64,000 nt of DNA from Streptomyces alboniger (GCF_008704395.1 NZ_CP023695.1:1426001-1490000); one strand, 5' to 3'; numbered from the stretch's first letter, positions 24,680 to 34,198 are shown. Translations and numbers: made by a program. The notes: generated from the sequence alone by a model not told the origin.

Positions 24680-27493
24680 CTAGCCCACCGAGCTGTACGC
24701 CACCACACCGCGCAGCAGCTGGTCGACCGCCCTGCGGGCGTTCTTCGCGACCGTGCTGCCGCCCTCGCGGGGAGCCGCCGCCGCGATCTGCCCGAGGACG
24801 TCGATGACCTGCTTGCACCAGCGTACGAAGTCACCGGCCGGCATCTCCGCCTCGCGCAGCACCTCGTCCAGGCCCTTGCCGCCCGCCCACATGAACGCCG
24901 CCCAGGCGAAGCCCAGCTCCGGCTCGCGCTGGCCGACGCCCTCCGCCTGATTGATCTTGAACTCCTCCTCAAGGCCGTCCAGGCGGCCCCAGATGCGCAC
25001 CATCTCGCCGAGCGCCGCCTTCGCGGCGCCCGAGGGGAGCTTCGGCGCGAGCGCGTCGTCACTGACCCGCGACTCGTACACCAACGCCGAGACGCACGCG
25101 GCCAGTTCGCCCGGGCTCAGCCCCTCCCAGACCCCGGCGCGCAGGCACTCGCTGGCCAGCAGGTCCAGCTCGCCGTAGAGCCGGGCGAGGCGCTTGCCGT
25201 GCTCGGTGACCTCGTCGCCCCGCAGATAGTCCAGCTCGGTCAGGAGCGCGACGATGCGGTCGAAGGTGCGGGCGATGGTGTTCGTACGCCCCTCGATGCG
25301 GCGCTCCAGCTGCGAGGTGTCCCGCTTGAGGCGGTGGTAGCGCTCGGCCCAGCGCGCGTGGTCCTCGCGCTCGTCGCAGCCGTGGCACGGGTGGGCGCGC
25401 AGCTCCGTGCGGAGCCGGGCGATCTCCTGGTCGTCGGCCGCGTCCGCGCGCCCCCTGCGGTGCCGGTCCGGCACGAGGTGCCCGGCCTTGGTGCGCAGCG
25501 CCGAGGCCAGGTCGCGGCGGGACTGCGGCGAGCGGGCGTTGAAGGACTTCGGGATGCGCATCCGCTCCAGGGCCTCGACCGGCACCGGGAAGTCCATCGA
25601 CGCGAGCCGCTTGACCTGCCGCTCGGCGGTGAGCACCAGCGGCCGGGGGCCATCCACGTGGTCGAAACCGCGGTGGCCGTTGGCCCGCCCGGCGGGCAGC
25701 CCGGGGTCGAGGACGAGCGCGAGGCCCGCGTACTTCCCCGTGGGTACGTGGATGACGTCCCCCGGCTTGAGCTTCTCCAGGGCGGCAGCGGCGGCGACCC
25801 TGCGCTGGGCCGCGCCCTGCTTGGCCAGTTCGTTCTCCCGGTCCTTCAGCCGGCGCCGCAGGCGCGCGTACTCCTCGAAGTCGCCCAGGTGGCAGGTCAT
25901 GGAGGCCTTGTAGCCCTCCAGGCCCTCCTCGTTCTTCTGTACCTGACGGGAGATTCCGACGACCGACTTGTCTGCCTGGAACTGCGCGAAGGACGTCTCC
26001 AGAAGCTCGCGCGAGCGGTGCCGTCCGAACTGCTCGACGAGGTTCACCGCCATGTTGTACGACGGCTTGAAGCTGGAGCGCAGCGGATACGTGCGGGTGC
26101 CCGCGAGCCCGGCCAGGTGCTCGGGGCTCATGGCGCGCTGCCAGAGCACCACGGCGTGACCCTCGACGTCGATGCCGCGCCGTCCGGCACGGCCGGTCAG
26201 CTGGGTGTACTCACCGGGGGTGATGTCGGCGTGCTGCTCGCCGTTCCACTTGACGAGCTTCTCCAGCACCACGCTGCGCGCGGGCATGTTGATGCCGAGG
26301 GCGAGGGTCTCGGTGGCGAAGACGGCCTTGACGAAGCCGCGCAGGAACAGCTCCTCGACGACCTCCTTGAAGGTGGGCAGCATGCCCGCGTGGTGCGCCG
26401 CGATACCGCGCTCAAGACCCTCCAGCCATTCGTAGTAGCCAAGGACGTGGAGGTCCTCCTCCGGGATCGAGGCCGTGCGGTCCTCGACGATCTCGCGGAC
26501 CTTCCTCCGCGCCTCGTCGTCGTTCAGCCTGAGGCCGGCGTACAGACACTGCTGCACGGCCGCCTCGCAGCCCGCGCGGCTGAAGATGAACGTGATCGCG
26601 GGGAGCAGTCCCTCGGCGTCGAGCCGCTCGATGACCTCGGGGCGGCCCGGCGTCCAGATCCGCGACCGCTGCCTGCGCTCCCGCTCGCGATCGGCCTCGC
26701 GGACCATCTTGCCCTTGCGACGGTCCCGGGGATTGTACGAACGGCTGGCCTCCATGCGGGCCATTCGCGTCAGGTCGGGGTTGACGGCCTTCTTGTGGCC
26801 CTCGCCCTCCTCGAAGAGGTCGTACATCCGGCGCCCGGCGAGCACGTGCTGGAACAGCGGCACGGGCCGGTGCTCGGAGACGATCACCTCGGTGTCGCCG
26901 CGCACCGTGTCGAGCCAGGCGCCGAACTCCTCGGCGTTCGACACCGTGGCCGACAGGGAGACGAGGGTGACCGACTCCTGGAGGTGGATGATCACTTCCT
27001 CCCAGACGGCGCCGCGGAAGCGGTCGGAGAGGTAGTGCACCTCGTCCATGACCACATAGCCGAGGTTCAGCAGCGACTGCGAGCCCGAATACAGCATGTT
27101 CCGCAGGACCTCGGTGGTCATCACGACCACCGGGGCGTCGGAGTTGACGCTGTTGTCGCCGGTGAGGAGGCCGACCTTGTCCGCGCCGTAACGCTTGGCG
27201 AGGTCGGCGTACTTCTGGTTGGAGAGCGCCTTGATGGGCGTGGTGTAGAAGCACTTCTTGCCCTGAAGGAGGGCGAGGTGGACGGCGAACTCGCCGACGA
27301 TCGTCTTGCCCGACCCCGTGGGGGCGGCCACCAGCACGCCCTTGCCCGCCTCCAACGCCTGGCAGGCCTCGATCTGGAAGGGGTCGAGGCCGAATTCGTA
27401 CATCTCGCGGAAGGACGCGAGTGCGGTGGCCTGCTCGACAGCGCGCTTGCGCGCCGCCGCGTACCGCTCGGCCGGTGAGAGGTCCTCTGTCAT
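24680..27493 (-). CDS. helY: SKI2/Mtr4-type DEAD-box RNA helicase HelY
   Basis: About 937 residues. ATG 27493 gives the conserved TEDLSPAERYAAARKR; the longer in-frame start is TTG in a poor context. Helicase motifs: APTGSGKT (57-64), TTPIKALSNQK, MDEVHYLSD, SLSATVSNAEEFG, ETLALGINMPAR, QLTGRAGRRG. The C-terminal DSHCT-type helical domain is present. It sits next to tatC, tatA and pafBC exactly as HelY does in mycobacteria. Likely RNA unwinding or decay. Confidence 0.93.
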   Translation of the reverse strand: MTEDLSPAERYAAARKRAVEQATALASFREMYEFGLDPFQIEACQALEAGKGVLVAAPTGSGKTIVGEFAVHLALLQGKKCFYTTPIKALSNQKYADLAKRYGADKVGLLTGDNSVNSDAPVVVMTTEVLRNMLYSGSQSLLNLGYVVMDEVHYLSDRFRGAVWEEVIIHLQESVTLVSLSATVSNAEEFGAWLDTVRGDTEVIVSEHRPVPLFQHVLAGRRMYDLFEEGEGHKKAVNPDLTRMARMEASRSYNPRDRRKGKMVREADRERERRQRSRIWTPGRPEVIERLDAEGLLPAITFIFSRAGCEAAVQQCLYAGLRLNDDEARRKVREIVEDRTASIPEEDLHVLGYYEWLEGLERGIAAHHAGMLPTFKEVVEELFLRGFVKAVFATETLALGINMPARSVVLEKLVKWNGEQHADITPGEYTQLTGRAGRRGIDVEGHAVVLWQRAMSPEHLAGLAGTRTYPLRSSFKPSYNMAVNLVEQFGRHRSRELLETSFAQFQADKSVVGISRQVQKNEEGLEGYKASMTCHLGDFEEYARLRRRLKDRENELAKQGAAQRRVAAAAALEKLKPGDVIHVPTGKYAGLALVLDPGLPAGRANGHRGFDHVDGPRPLVLTAERQVKRLASMDFPVPVEALERMRIPKSFNARSPQSRRDLASALRTKAGHLVPDRHRRGRADAADDQEIARLRTELRAHPCHGCDEREDHARWAERYHRLKRDTSQLERRIEGRTNTIARTFDRIVALLTELDYLRGDEVTEHGKRLARLYGELDLLASECLRAGVWEGLSPGELAACVSALVYESRVSDDALAPKLPSGAAKAALGEMVRIWGRLDGLEEEFKINQAEGVGQREPELGFAWAAFMWAGGKGLDEVLREAEMPAGDFVRWCKQVIDVLGQIAAAAPREGGSTVAKNARRAVDQLLRGVVAYSSVG

Positions 27494-27547
27494 CGTGCTT
27501 TCGAGACTACCGGGCACCACTGACAACGGACGATCATTATCGGCGGC

Positions 27548-28438
27548 TCAGACGGCCAGCACCCGCACCGCCCCCGGCACGCACTCGGCCCGCAGCGGCA
27601 GGGCGCCCAGCGGCTCCCCGTCGGCGTATCCGGTGACGCGGGGCGCGGCGAGCTCGACCGTGGCCGCCCGGTACACGGTCACCTTGGGATGGTCGAGGTG
27701 CGTGCTCTTGTAGACCCGCGGGAACACCGTGAGCAGCGTCGTACGGCTGCACTCCCCCACCACCGTGATGTCGAAGAGCCCGTCGCTCAGGTCGGCCCCG
27801 GCGCAGATCCGCATGCCACCGCCGTACGAAGGTCCGTTGCCGACGGCGACCAACGTGGCCTCGATCTCGTGGACGTCGCCGCCGTCCAGCGTGATCCGGT
27901 ACGGGACGGGCCGGAAGGCCGCCAGTTCGGCGACCATCGCGAGGTCGTACTTGAAGCGCCCCGTGGGCCACCGCATCCGGTTGCCCCTGTCATTGACCCG
28001 GGAGTCGAAGCCGGACGCCAGTACGGTCCCGAACCACGTGCCGCCGACCCTGCCGAGGTCGATGTCGCGCGTACGCCCCCCTTTGAGCGCCTCGGCGACG
28101 ACCTCCCCCGCGGCGGCCGCCTCGCGCACCGGAAGCCCGAGGGCCCGTGCGAAGTCGTTGCCGGTGCCCACGGCGATCACCCCGAGCGGGGTGCGGGTCC
28201 CGGCGACGGCCTGGAGCGCGAGGCTCGCCATGCCGTCGCCGCCGACGGCTATCAGCGCTCCGGTGCCGCCCTCGACGGCCTCCCTGGCCCGCCGCAGCGC
28301 GTCGGGGGCGTCCTCCCCGATGACGGTGCGCACGGAGAAGCCGCGGTGCCGCAAAGCGGAAGCGGCCGGCTGCGCCGCCTGGGCGCCCCGGCCGCGGCCC
28401 GCGGTGGGATTGACGAAGAGGGTGATCTCGCTGGTCAC
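27548..28438 (-). CDS. Diacylglycerol kinase family lipid kinase
   Basis: 296 residues from GTG 28438. DAGK catalytic domain: FVNPTAGRGRG (first Gly-rich loop), IAVGGDGMASLALQAV (GGDG nucleotide motif), GTGNDFARALGLP, then GIGNGPSYGGGMRI and the C-terminal LYDITV-like strand (read here as GLFDITVVG). Such enzymes phosphorylate diacylglycerol or related lipids at the membrane. It lies 17 nt after tatC, probably in one transcript with it. Confidence 0.93.
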   Translation of the reverse strand: MTSEITLFVNPTAGRGRGAQAAQPAASALRHRGFSVRTVIGEDAPDALRRAREAVEGGTGALIAVGGDGMASLALQAVAGTRTPLGVIAVGTGNDFARALGLPVREAAAAGEVVAEALKGGRTRDIDLGRVGGTWFGTVLASGFDSRVNDRGNRMRWPTGRFKYDLAMVAELAAFRPVPYRITLDGGDVHEIEATLVAVGNGPSYGGGMRICAGADLSDGLFDITVVGECSRTTLLTVFPRVYKSTHLDHPKVTVYRAATVELAAPRVTGYADGEPLGALPLRAECVPGAVRVLAV

Positions 28439-28455
28439 GGCGGGACCCTACAAGG

Positions 28456-29394
28456 TCAGGTCACATCGTCGAAACCGTTGACGCGGTGATCGGCCCGGCC
28501 GGTGCCCGCCTGCTCGGGCAGGGCCCTCGGCGAGGCGACGGGCTCGATGCCGCCGATGGCCTCGGGGGTGAGGTCGATGTCGGAGGCCTCGTCGTCGTCC
28601 AGCTCGGCGTCGGGGTCGTTGCGGCGGCGGCGCCTGTCGTTCAGGAAGGAGATGCCGACGGCCATGAAGTAGAGGACGACGATCGGTCCGGCGAGCGCGA
28701 TCATGCCGACGGGGTCGGTGGTCGGGGTCGCCACGGCGCCGAAGACGAACACGCCCATGACCACGCCGCGCCACCACGTGAGCATGCGGCGCCCGGTCAC
28801 CATGCCCGTCATGTTGAGCATCACCAGCAGCAGCGGCAGCTCGAAGGAGGCGCCGAAGATGAGGACCATCCTGACCGTGAAGTCGAGGATCTTGTCCATC
28901 GCGAGCAGGTTCTCGGCCTGGTCGGGCGTGATGCTGATCAGGACGCGCATGCTGACCGGAAGGATCGTGTAGGCCAGCCAGGCGCCCGCGAAGAAGAGGG
29001 GCACGGCCGCCGAGACGAACCAGTAGGTGTACTTCCGCTCGTGCCGGTGCAGGCCCGGCGCGACGAACGCCCACAGCTGATACAGCCAGACCGGGCTGGA
29101 GACGATGATGCCGACCATGAGGCTGACCTTCACCGTGGTGGTGAAGGGCGACAGCAGGTCGTTGAACGTGACCTTCGCGCAATGGCCGCCTGTCGGGTCC
29201 ATGCCCGGCTTGCAGCGCGGCACCGGATCAGCCAGGAACTCCATCAGGTCCTGGCTGTAGAAAGCCGCCACGACCGACACGATGGTGATCGCCAGCATGC
29301 CCTTGGCGAGCCGGTTGCGGAGTTCGCGCAAATGCTCCGCGAGAGGCATCCGCCCCTCGGGGTCCTTCTCCTTCTTGCGGGCAGACTTGAGCAA
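28456..29394 (-). CDS. tatC: Twin-arginine translocase subunit TatC
   Basis: 312 residues with six predicted membrane helices. Conserved N-terminal MPLAEHLRELRNRL, the first-periplasmic-loop region YSQDLMEFLADPVP, FxxPLLLVMLN-like segment (read FELPLLLVMLNMTG) and FGAVATPTTDP near the last helix. TTG start at 29394 has GAGGA 6 nt upstream. Extra acidic tail of about 50 residues. Works with TatA to export folded RR-signal proteins. 47 nt after tatA. Confidence 0.96.
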   Translation of the reverse strand: MLKSARKKEKDPEGRMPLAEHLRELRNRLAKGMLAITIVSVVAAFYSQDLMEFLADPVPRCKPGMDPTGGHCAKVTFNDLLSPFTTTVKVSLMVGIIVSSPVWLYQLWAFVAPGLHRHERKYTYWFVSAAVPLFFAGAWLAYTILPVSMRVLISITPDQAENLLAMDKILDFTVRMVLIFGASFELPLLLVMLNMTGMVTGRRMLTWWRGVVMGVFVFGAVATPTTDPVGMIALAGPIVVLYFMAVGISFLNDRRRRRNDPDAELDDDEASDIDLTPEAIGGIEPVASPRALPEQAGTGRADHRVNGFDDVT

Positions 29395-29441
29395 CCCACG
29401 TCCTCATCTCGTGCGGCAGGCCGGCCGTCGCCGGCCTTGGA

Positions 29442-29723
29442 TCAGCGCTTCGTCGTGTCGGTCGGCTCGGTGACCGGGCGCGAGCTGGTCACGTCGCCGG
29501 GGGCCGCCTGGATGGTGCGCTGCTGGACGGCGGGGTCGCTCGGCGGGTCGGCCGGGGCGGCGTCGTCGGTCTTGCTCTCGGACTTCATGGCCTTGGCCTC
29601 GCTCTTGAGGATGCGGGCCGACTTGCCGAGGGAGCGTGCCATGTCGGGCAGCTTCTTGGCTCCGAACAGCAGGACGATGATGACGAGGATGAGGACAATC
29701 TCGGTGGGGCCGAGCCTACCCAT
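29442..29723 (-). CDS. tatA: Twin-arginine translocase subunit TatA
   Basis: 93 residues. One N-terminal membrane helix ([22 protein letters not shown]) with the invariant FG and KLP turn, then an amphipathic helix ([19 protein letters not shown]) and a polar tail. The conserved pore-forming subunit. The 225-bp gap upstream (29724-29948) has no gene and likely contains its own promoter. Confidence 0.96.
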   Translation of the reverse strand: MGRLGPTEIVLILVIIVLLFGAKKLPDMARSLGKSARILKSEAKAMKSESKTDDAAPADPPSDPAVQQRTIQAAPGDVTSSRPVTEPTDTTKR

Positions 29724-29948
29724 AGCTATTTACCTTCTTCACCGAGGCGACAGGAGTCTGGTTGCTCGGCAGACCGGACATATATCCGATCTCCGCGCTG
29801 TCAGCGATCGTAACCCCCCGGGGTAAACGCTCGGCAATCCCCGCGCATACTCCGAGTGCGGCCCCCGCCTCGTTCCCGGGCCGCGTTCGCAGGGTACCCG
29901 CCCGCCTCGGGGAGTTGACAGGTCGCGGAGGCCGCGGGGCCGCGGGGG

Positions 29949-30146
29949 CTAAACCGCCTCGCGCCCCGCACGGGCCGCGGCGGCCGCGGCCTTCTCCAGG
30001 TCCTCGGCCGCCTGGTTGATCTGCCGTGTGGTCTCGCTCACTTGACGGCCGAGGCGCTCCGCCTCCACGAAAACCTTGATCGCCATTACGCCGAGGACGG
30101 CGAGACCCAAGAAGCCCGCCGCGATCGCGAGCATCGCCCAGAACAT
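29949..30146 (-). CDS. Small membrane protein, 65 residues
   Basis: Starts with one membrane helix (MFWAMLAIAAGFLGLAVLGVMAIKVF, read in part), then an amphipathic Ala/Glu-rich coil (RQVSETTRQINQAAEDLEKAA). Conserved small protein of this locus in Streptomyces by position; function unknown. It lies 9 nt after the zinc-ribbon gene and probably shares its transcript. Confidence 0.85.
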   Translation of the reverse strand: MFWAMLAIAAGFLGLAVLGVMAIKVFVEAERLGRQVSETTRQINQAAEDLEKAAAAAARAGREAV

Positions 30147-30155
30147 GCGCCGAGC

Positions 30156-30431
30156 CTAGACGGTCGAGTGCAGACGCAGCGTCCGCACCCCGCCGCCGGT
30201 GAGGAGTTCGACGATGCGCTCGCCCGCGGGCTTGCGCACCGCGACCTCGCACTCCGGGCAGGTGAAGGAGTAGAAGGTGGTGCGGGGGCTGGCGCCGATC
30301 GCCAGGCGCAGCGCACCCGCGGAGAGCTCGAAACGGGCGCGGCAGTCGGGGCAGGCGGCCGTGAACAGGACGGGGGCGGGCCCCGGCTGCGCCGGCACTC
30401 CCGGCAGACCGGACATGGTCGGTGTGCTCAA
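30156..30431 (-). CDS. Small zinc-ribbon-like protein after pafC
   Basis: 91 residues. Two CxxC pairs, CPDCRARF and CPECEVAVRKP, make a treble or ribbon zinc site; the rest is a small beta fold (TTFYSFTC). TTG start at 30431 has AGGAG 8 nt upstream, and it overlaps the pafC stop by 4 nt. Function unknown; coupling suggests a partner of PafC or the Tat genes. Confidence 0.88.
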   Translation of the reverse strand: MSTPTMSGLPGVPAQPGPAPVLFTAACPDCRARFELSAGALRLAIGASPRTTFYSFTCPECEVAVRKPAGERIVELLTGGGVRTLRLHSTV

Positions 30432-31447
30432 CGCCCTTGCTCCTGCCGGTCGTAGGCCTGGTGTTCGCCGTACGGCTGGTCGTACGACTCGTCACTGTCC
30501 TGGTCGTAGGCCGCGAGCGCGTCGCGGGCCGCCTGGCGCGCGCTGTCCGCGAGCTGCGCCGGGGAGACGATCCGGCCGTCCCTGCCGAGCCGCAGCGCGA
30601 GGCGGCGCAGCGAGGCGGGCTCGGGGGTGCGCAGCGTGATCCGCAGGCCGCCGTCGGGCAGCTCGTCCGCGCTGTCGTGGGGGTAGTACTCGGCGACCCA
30701 GCGGCCGCCGGGCCCGACCTCGACGACGACCTCCGGGTCCTCGGCGGCGGGCTGGACGAGGCCTTCGGAGAGGTCGCGCAGCTCGACCTCGGGCGGCGCG
30801 GACGGCTCGTCGAGGATCTTGATCTCGGCGACGCGGTCGAGCCGGAAGGTGCGCCGCGCCTCGGAGCGGCGACACCATGCCTCTACGTACGTGTGTCCGA
30901 CGCTCACCAGGCGGATCGGGTCGATCTCGCGCTCGGTGACCTCGTCGCGGGCGGGTGAGTAGTAGCGGATCCAGAGCCTGCGGCGCTCGGAGATCGCCCG
31001 GTCGACGTCGGCGAAGACGCCACCCTCGGACTCGAAGGTCACCGAGAGCCGGGCGCTGGCGCCCGCCGCCTCGCCCGCCGCCGTCTCCAGCTTGGCGGTG
31101 GCGCGCAGCAGCGCGAGGCGGTCGCTCTCGCGCAGGCCGGGCAGGGTGGCCACCGCGCGGGCCGCCACGAGCAGGGCGGTCGCCTCGTCGGCGGCGAGCC
31201 GCAGCGGGGCCGCCACGTCGTCGGGGTTGTGCCACCAGATGCGGTCGCCGTCGGTGTCGATGTCGAGCAGGTCACCGCCGCGGAAGCTGGTGCCGCACAG
31301 CGGCAGCACGTCGAGGTCGGAGATCAGCTCGTCCGGGGTGATGCCGAAGGCGCGGGCGACGTCCTCGACGTGGGCGCCGGGGCGCTCGCGCAGATAGGTC
31401 ACCAGCGACAGCATCCGCCGCGTCTGGTCGATGGCGTTCGAGGCCAT
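30428..31447 (-). CDS. pafC: WYL-domain regulator PafC
   Basis: 339 residues from ATG 31447. N-terminal winged helix (TRRMLSLVTYLRERP... region), then WYL beta barrel (RRLWIRYYSPARDEV) and a WCX extension. PafC pairs with PafB in a heterodimer that controls the DNA-damage response independently of LexA in mycobacteria; the same pairing is seen here. 16 nt after pafB. The low-complexity end (DSDESYDQPYGEHQAY) is not conserved in the family. Confidence 0.94.
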   Translation of the reverse strand: MASNAIDQTRRMLSLVTYLRERPGAHVEDVARAFGITPDELISDLDVLPLCGTSFRGGDLLDIDTDGDRIWWHNPDDVAAPLRLAADEATALLVAARAVATLPGLRESDRLALLRATAKLETAAGEAAGASARLSVTFESEGGVFADVDRAISERRRLWIRYYSPARDEVTEREIDPIRLVSVGHTYVEAWCRRSEARRTFRLDRVAEIKILDEPSAPPEVELRDLSEGLVQPAAEDPEVVVEVGPGGRWVAEYYPHDSADELPDGGLRITLRTPEPASLRRLALRLGRDGRIVSPAQLADSARQAARDALAAYDQDSDESYDQPYGEHQAYDRQEQGR

Positions 31448-31463
31448 TGCTCTTCCGTCCCCC

Positions 31464-32441
31464 TCAGCCCTTGGCCACGGCACGCAGCCGGTCCACGACG
31501 TCGGCCCGCAGCTCGGCGGGCTCCAGGACCACCACGTCGGGCCCGAACTCCACCAGCCAGGCGTCGAGCCCGTGACCGTAGGGAATCTCCAACTCGTCCC
31601 AGCCGTCGCCCAGTTCCCGCACGCTGCCGGCCTTGGCCCGCAGCGGGTAGCCGGCTCCGCTGCGCAGCTTGATCCGGGCCGTGCGGTCGGCGCTCTCCCC
31701 CGCCCAGCTCGCGACGGTCTCCCGCACCGTGACGACGTCCGGGACGTCGGCGGTGTACTTCCCCGCGCGGGCGCGGACCTTGCCGGTGATCCGCGAGAGG
31801 CGGAAGACACGCTCGGCACCCCGGTCGCGGTCCCAGCCCGCGAGGTACCAGTGGCCGCGCCAGCACTCCAGCGCCCAGGGCTCGACGTGGCGCTGCTCGG
31901 GCCGTGCGGCGGTGGCCTTGCGGTAGTCGAAGACGACCGGGCGGCGGTCGCGGCAGGCCAGCATCAGCGGCTCGAAGGAGGCCTCGTGCGCGGGGATGCG
32001 GGGCTCCAGGGCGCTGTGCGCGCCGTAGGGGTCGGCGTCCTCGGGCAGACCCGCGGCGCGCAGCTTCTGCAGGGCGCCGCTGGCGGCTCCGGCGAGGCGG
32101 GCCTGCTGCCAGACCTTGGCGGCGAGGCCGAGGGCGGCGGCCTCCTCGGCGTCGATGGTGATGGGCGGCAGGCGGTTGCTGTCGCGCCGCGCGAGGTAGC
32201 CGACCTCGCCGTCGAGGTTCTCCACGGTCTCGATGACCAGGCCCAGCTCGCGCAGATCGTCCTTGTCGCGCTCGAACATCCGGTTGAAGGAGTCGTCGGA
32301 CCCCGCGGCTCTGCCCCCCGGCCCGGAGGCCTCGACGTACGCCTCGATGGAATCGCGCAGCTCGCGCTTGCTGAGCGGCCGCCGGGTCCCGAGCAGGCAC
32401 AGCGCCAGATTCATCAGCCGCTCGGCCTTGGCAATGGCCAT
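31464..32441 (-). CDS. pafB: WYL-domain regulator PafB
   Basis: 325 residues from ATG 32441 (AAAGG upstream; no other start fits the family). Winged helix at the N-terminus (AERLMNLALCLLGTRRPLSKR), WYL domain (RRPVVFDYRKATAARPE; RHWYLAGW-like here GHWYLAGWDRDRGAERVF), and WCX region. Heads the pafBC-zinc-ribbon-small-protein operon; a terminator at 32516-32550 isolates it from the FKBP gene. Confidence 0.94.
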   Translation of the reverse strand: MAIAKAERLMNLALCLLGTRRPLSKRELRDSIEAYVEASGPGGRAAGSDDSFNRMFERDKDDLRELGLVIETVENLDGEVGYLARRDSNRLPPITIDAEEAAALGLAAKVWQQARLAGAASGALQKLRAAGLPEDADPYGAHSALEPRIPAHEASFEPLMLACRDRRPVVFDYRKATAARPEQRHVEPWALECWRGHWYLAGWDRDRGAERVFRLSRITGKVRARAGKYTADVPDVVTVRETVASWAGESADRTARIKLRSGAGYPLRAKAGSVRELGDGWDELEIPYGHGLDAWLVEFGPDVVVLEPAELRADVVDRLRAVAKG

Positions 32442-32515
32442 CGACGCCCTTTCTCGGCTGTTCAGATTGTGCTTCCGACCGATGACCGTACCGCCCCGGG
32501 GTGTCCGGGCAAAAG

Positions 32516-32550
32516 CCGAGGGCCCATGCCGGACAGGCATGGACCCTCGG
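32516..32550 (-). terminator. FKBP gene terminator
   Basis: 15-bp arms (CCGAGGGCCCATGCC / GGCATGGACCCTCGG) with one mismatch and a GGACA loop, 26 nt past the stop of the FKBP gene on the minus strand. Confidence 0.85.
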
Positions 32551-32575
32551 CGAAAGGATCAGGTCACAGACGTCC

Positions 32576-32950
32576 TCAGACGGAGACCAGGTCGCAGACG
32601 AAGATCAGCGTCTCGCCCGGGGCGATGCGGCCGCCACCGGCGCCGCGGTCGCCGTACGCGAGGTGCGCGGGGATGATCAGCTCGCGCCGGCCACCCACCT
32701 TCATGCCCTGCACGCCCTGGTCCCAGCCGGAGATGACCTGGCCGGCGCCCAGCTGGAACTCCAGCGGGTTGCCGCGGTTCCAGCTCGCGTCGAACTCCTC
32801 GCCCGTGCTGAAGGCGACGCCCACGTAGTGGACCTTGACGAAGTCGCCCGCCTTGGCGACCGCCCCTTCGCCCTCCCAGATGTCCCTGATCTGCAGCTCG
32901 GCCGGCGGCTCGCCACCCGGGAAGTCGACCTCGGGCTTCTCAATGCTCAC
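32576..32950 (-). CDS. FKBP-type peptidyl-prolyl isomerase, cytoplasmic
   Basis: 124 residues from GTG 32950 (AGGAG 6 nt upstream). Single FKBP domain: VKVHYVGVAFSTGEEFDASW, FQLGAGQVISGWDQGVQGMKVGG, LAYGDRGAGG, all with conserved aromatic pocket positions. No signal peptide, so a cytoplasmic prolyl isomerase. It follows the two-domain FKBP lipoprotein gene by 81 bp. Confidence 0.95.
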   Translation of the reverse strand: MSIEKPEVDFPGGEPPAELQIRDIWEGEGAVAKAGDFVKVHYVGVAFSTGEEFDASWNRGNPLEFQLGAGQVISGWDQGVQGMKVGGRRELIIPAHLAYGDRGAGGGRIAPGETLIFVCDLVSV

Positions 32951-33031
32951 GAATTGCTCCTGCTTGATACGGAAAGTCAGCACGGACAGTCTTACATCCC
33001 CCGGGACTCGGCCCCTGGGGAGGACCGGGGC

Positions 33032-34033
33032 TCAGCCCTTGGCGAGGATGTCCACGCTGAAGACGAGCGTGGCGCCCTTCTTGATGGAGCTGCCCTGGGG
33101 CGGCTGGTCACCGTAGCCCAGCTTCGGCGGGATGACGATGAGGACGCGGCTGCCGACCTTCTTGCCGGTCAGGCCCTGCCCCCAGCCCTTGACGACCTGC
33201 GCGAGCTGGAACTGGGCGAGCTGGCCGCCCTTGTACGAGGAGTCGAACTCCTTGCCGTCCGCCCACTGCACACCCTTGTACTGGCACAGGACGCTGTCGG
33301 TCTCCTTGATCTCCTCGCCGTCGCCCTCCAGGACGTACGTGGAGACGAGCTTGTCCGGCGCGTCGGTCTTCGGGATGTCGATCGAGGGGGCCTTGCCGTC
33401 GGTGTTGGTGCCGACCTTGGGCAGGTCCTTGTTGGACTGCGCGACTTCCCGGCCCTTCGACGAGCTCTTGCCGTTGAAGGTGCCCACGAGGTCGACGACG
33501 AACACGAGCGTGTCCGAGCCCTTGATGCCCGCCTGCTTGTTGCCCTCCTCGCCATACCCCATCTTCGGGGGGATGGCCAGCTCCACGCGGCTGCCGAGCT
33601 TCTTGCCGACGAGCGCCTGGTCCCAGCCCGGGATGACCCGGCCGACGCCGATCGGGAAGACCGTGGGGTTGCCGCGGTCGTAGGAGTTGTCGAAGACCTT
33701 CGCCGTCGCCCAGATCTGGCCGAGGTAGTCGGCCTGTAGATAGTCGCCCTTGACGACCTCCTTGCCCTTGCCCTCGATCAGGGTCTTGACCGCGAGGTCG
33801 GAGGACGCCTTGCCGGGGCCCTTGGCGACGGTCGGCTTCTGACCGAACTTGTCGCCCTTCGTGATCTCGGGCAGCGGCCCGGCCACGATCTTCGCGGTCG
33901 GCGCGGCCGACGGCGAGTTGGCGGGGCTGTCGCTGGGCTTGGCCTTGTCGGCCTTGTCGGCCTTGTCGTCACCACAGCCTGCCAGCGTGAGCAGGCCGGC
34001 CGGGACAGCAAGGAGGAGTGAGCGTCGGCGCAC
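33032..34033 (-). CDS. Lipoprotein with two FKBP domains
   Basis: 333 residues. Signal peptide with lipobox LTLAGC (lipid Cys20), Asp/Lys spacer (ADKADKAKPSD), then two FKBP isomerase domains (about 90-190 and 225-333). The first has YLGQIWATAKVFDNSYDRGN and GWDQALVGKKLGSRVELAIPP; the second has KGWGQGLTGKKVGSRVLIVIPP. Anchored outside the membrane, probably aiding folding of exported proteins. Tandem arrangement with the single-domain FKBP suggests duplication. Confidence 0.94.
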   Translation of the reverse strand: MRRRSLLLAVPAGLLTLAGCGDDKADKADKAKPSDSPANSPSAAPTAKIVAGPLPEITKGDKFGQKPTVAKGPGKASSDLAVKTLIEGKGKEVVKGDYLQADYLGQIWATAKVFDNSYDRGNPTVFPIGVGRVIPGWDQALVGKKLGSRVELAIPPKMGYGEEGNKQAGIKGSDTLVFVVDLVGTFNGKSSSKGREVAQSNKDLPKVGTNTDGKAPSIDIPKTDAPDKLVSTYVLEGDGEEIKETDSVLCQYKGVQWADGKEFDSSYKGGQLAQFQLAQVVKGWGQGLTGKKVGSRVLIVIPPKLGYGDQPPQGSSIKKGATLVFSVDILAKG

Positions 34034-34096
34034 GGTGGGGGCCTCGTATCGGTCGATCTTGTGGGTTTGCGTGCGCGCAACTCTACGGCGTGAGAA

Positions 34097-34125
34097 GGGC
34101 GCCGCACGAGGAACGTACGGCGCCC
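34097..34125 (-). terminator. Possible pafA terminator hairpin
   Basis: 8-bp arms GGGCGCCG / CGGCGCCC with a 13-nt loop in the gap between pafA and the FKBP lipoprotein gene. Weaker than the others. Confidence 0.45.
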
Positions 34126-34198
34126 GCGTTGCGTTCCCACAACGCCACCGGTTTCACCCGGGCCACATTTTCATCCGGTCAGATTCCCGTTCGTCCGG

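Noticed and set aside
30156..30431. Short ORF after pafC as overprediction
   Set aside because: Kept as a gene: two CxxC pairs, good ribosome site and a 4-nt overlap with pafC.
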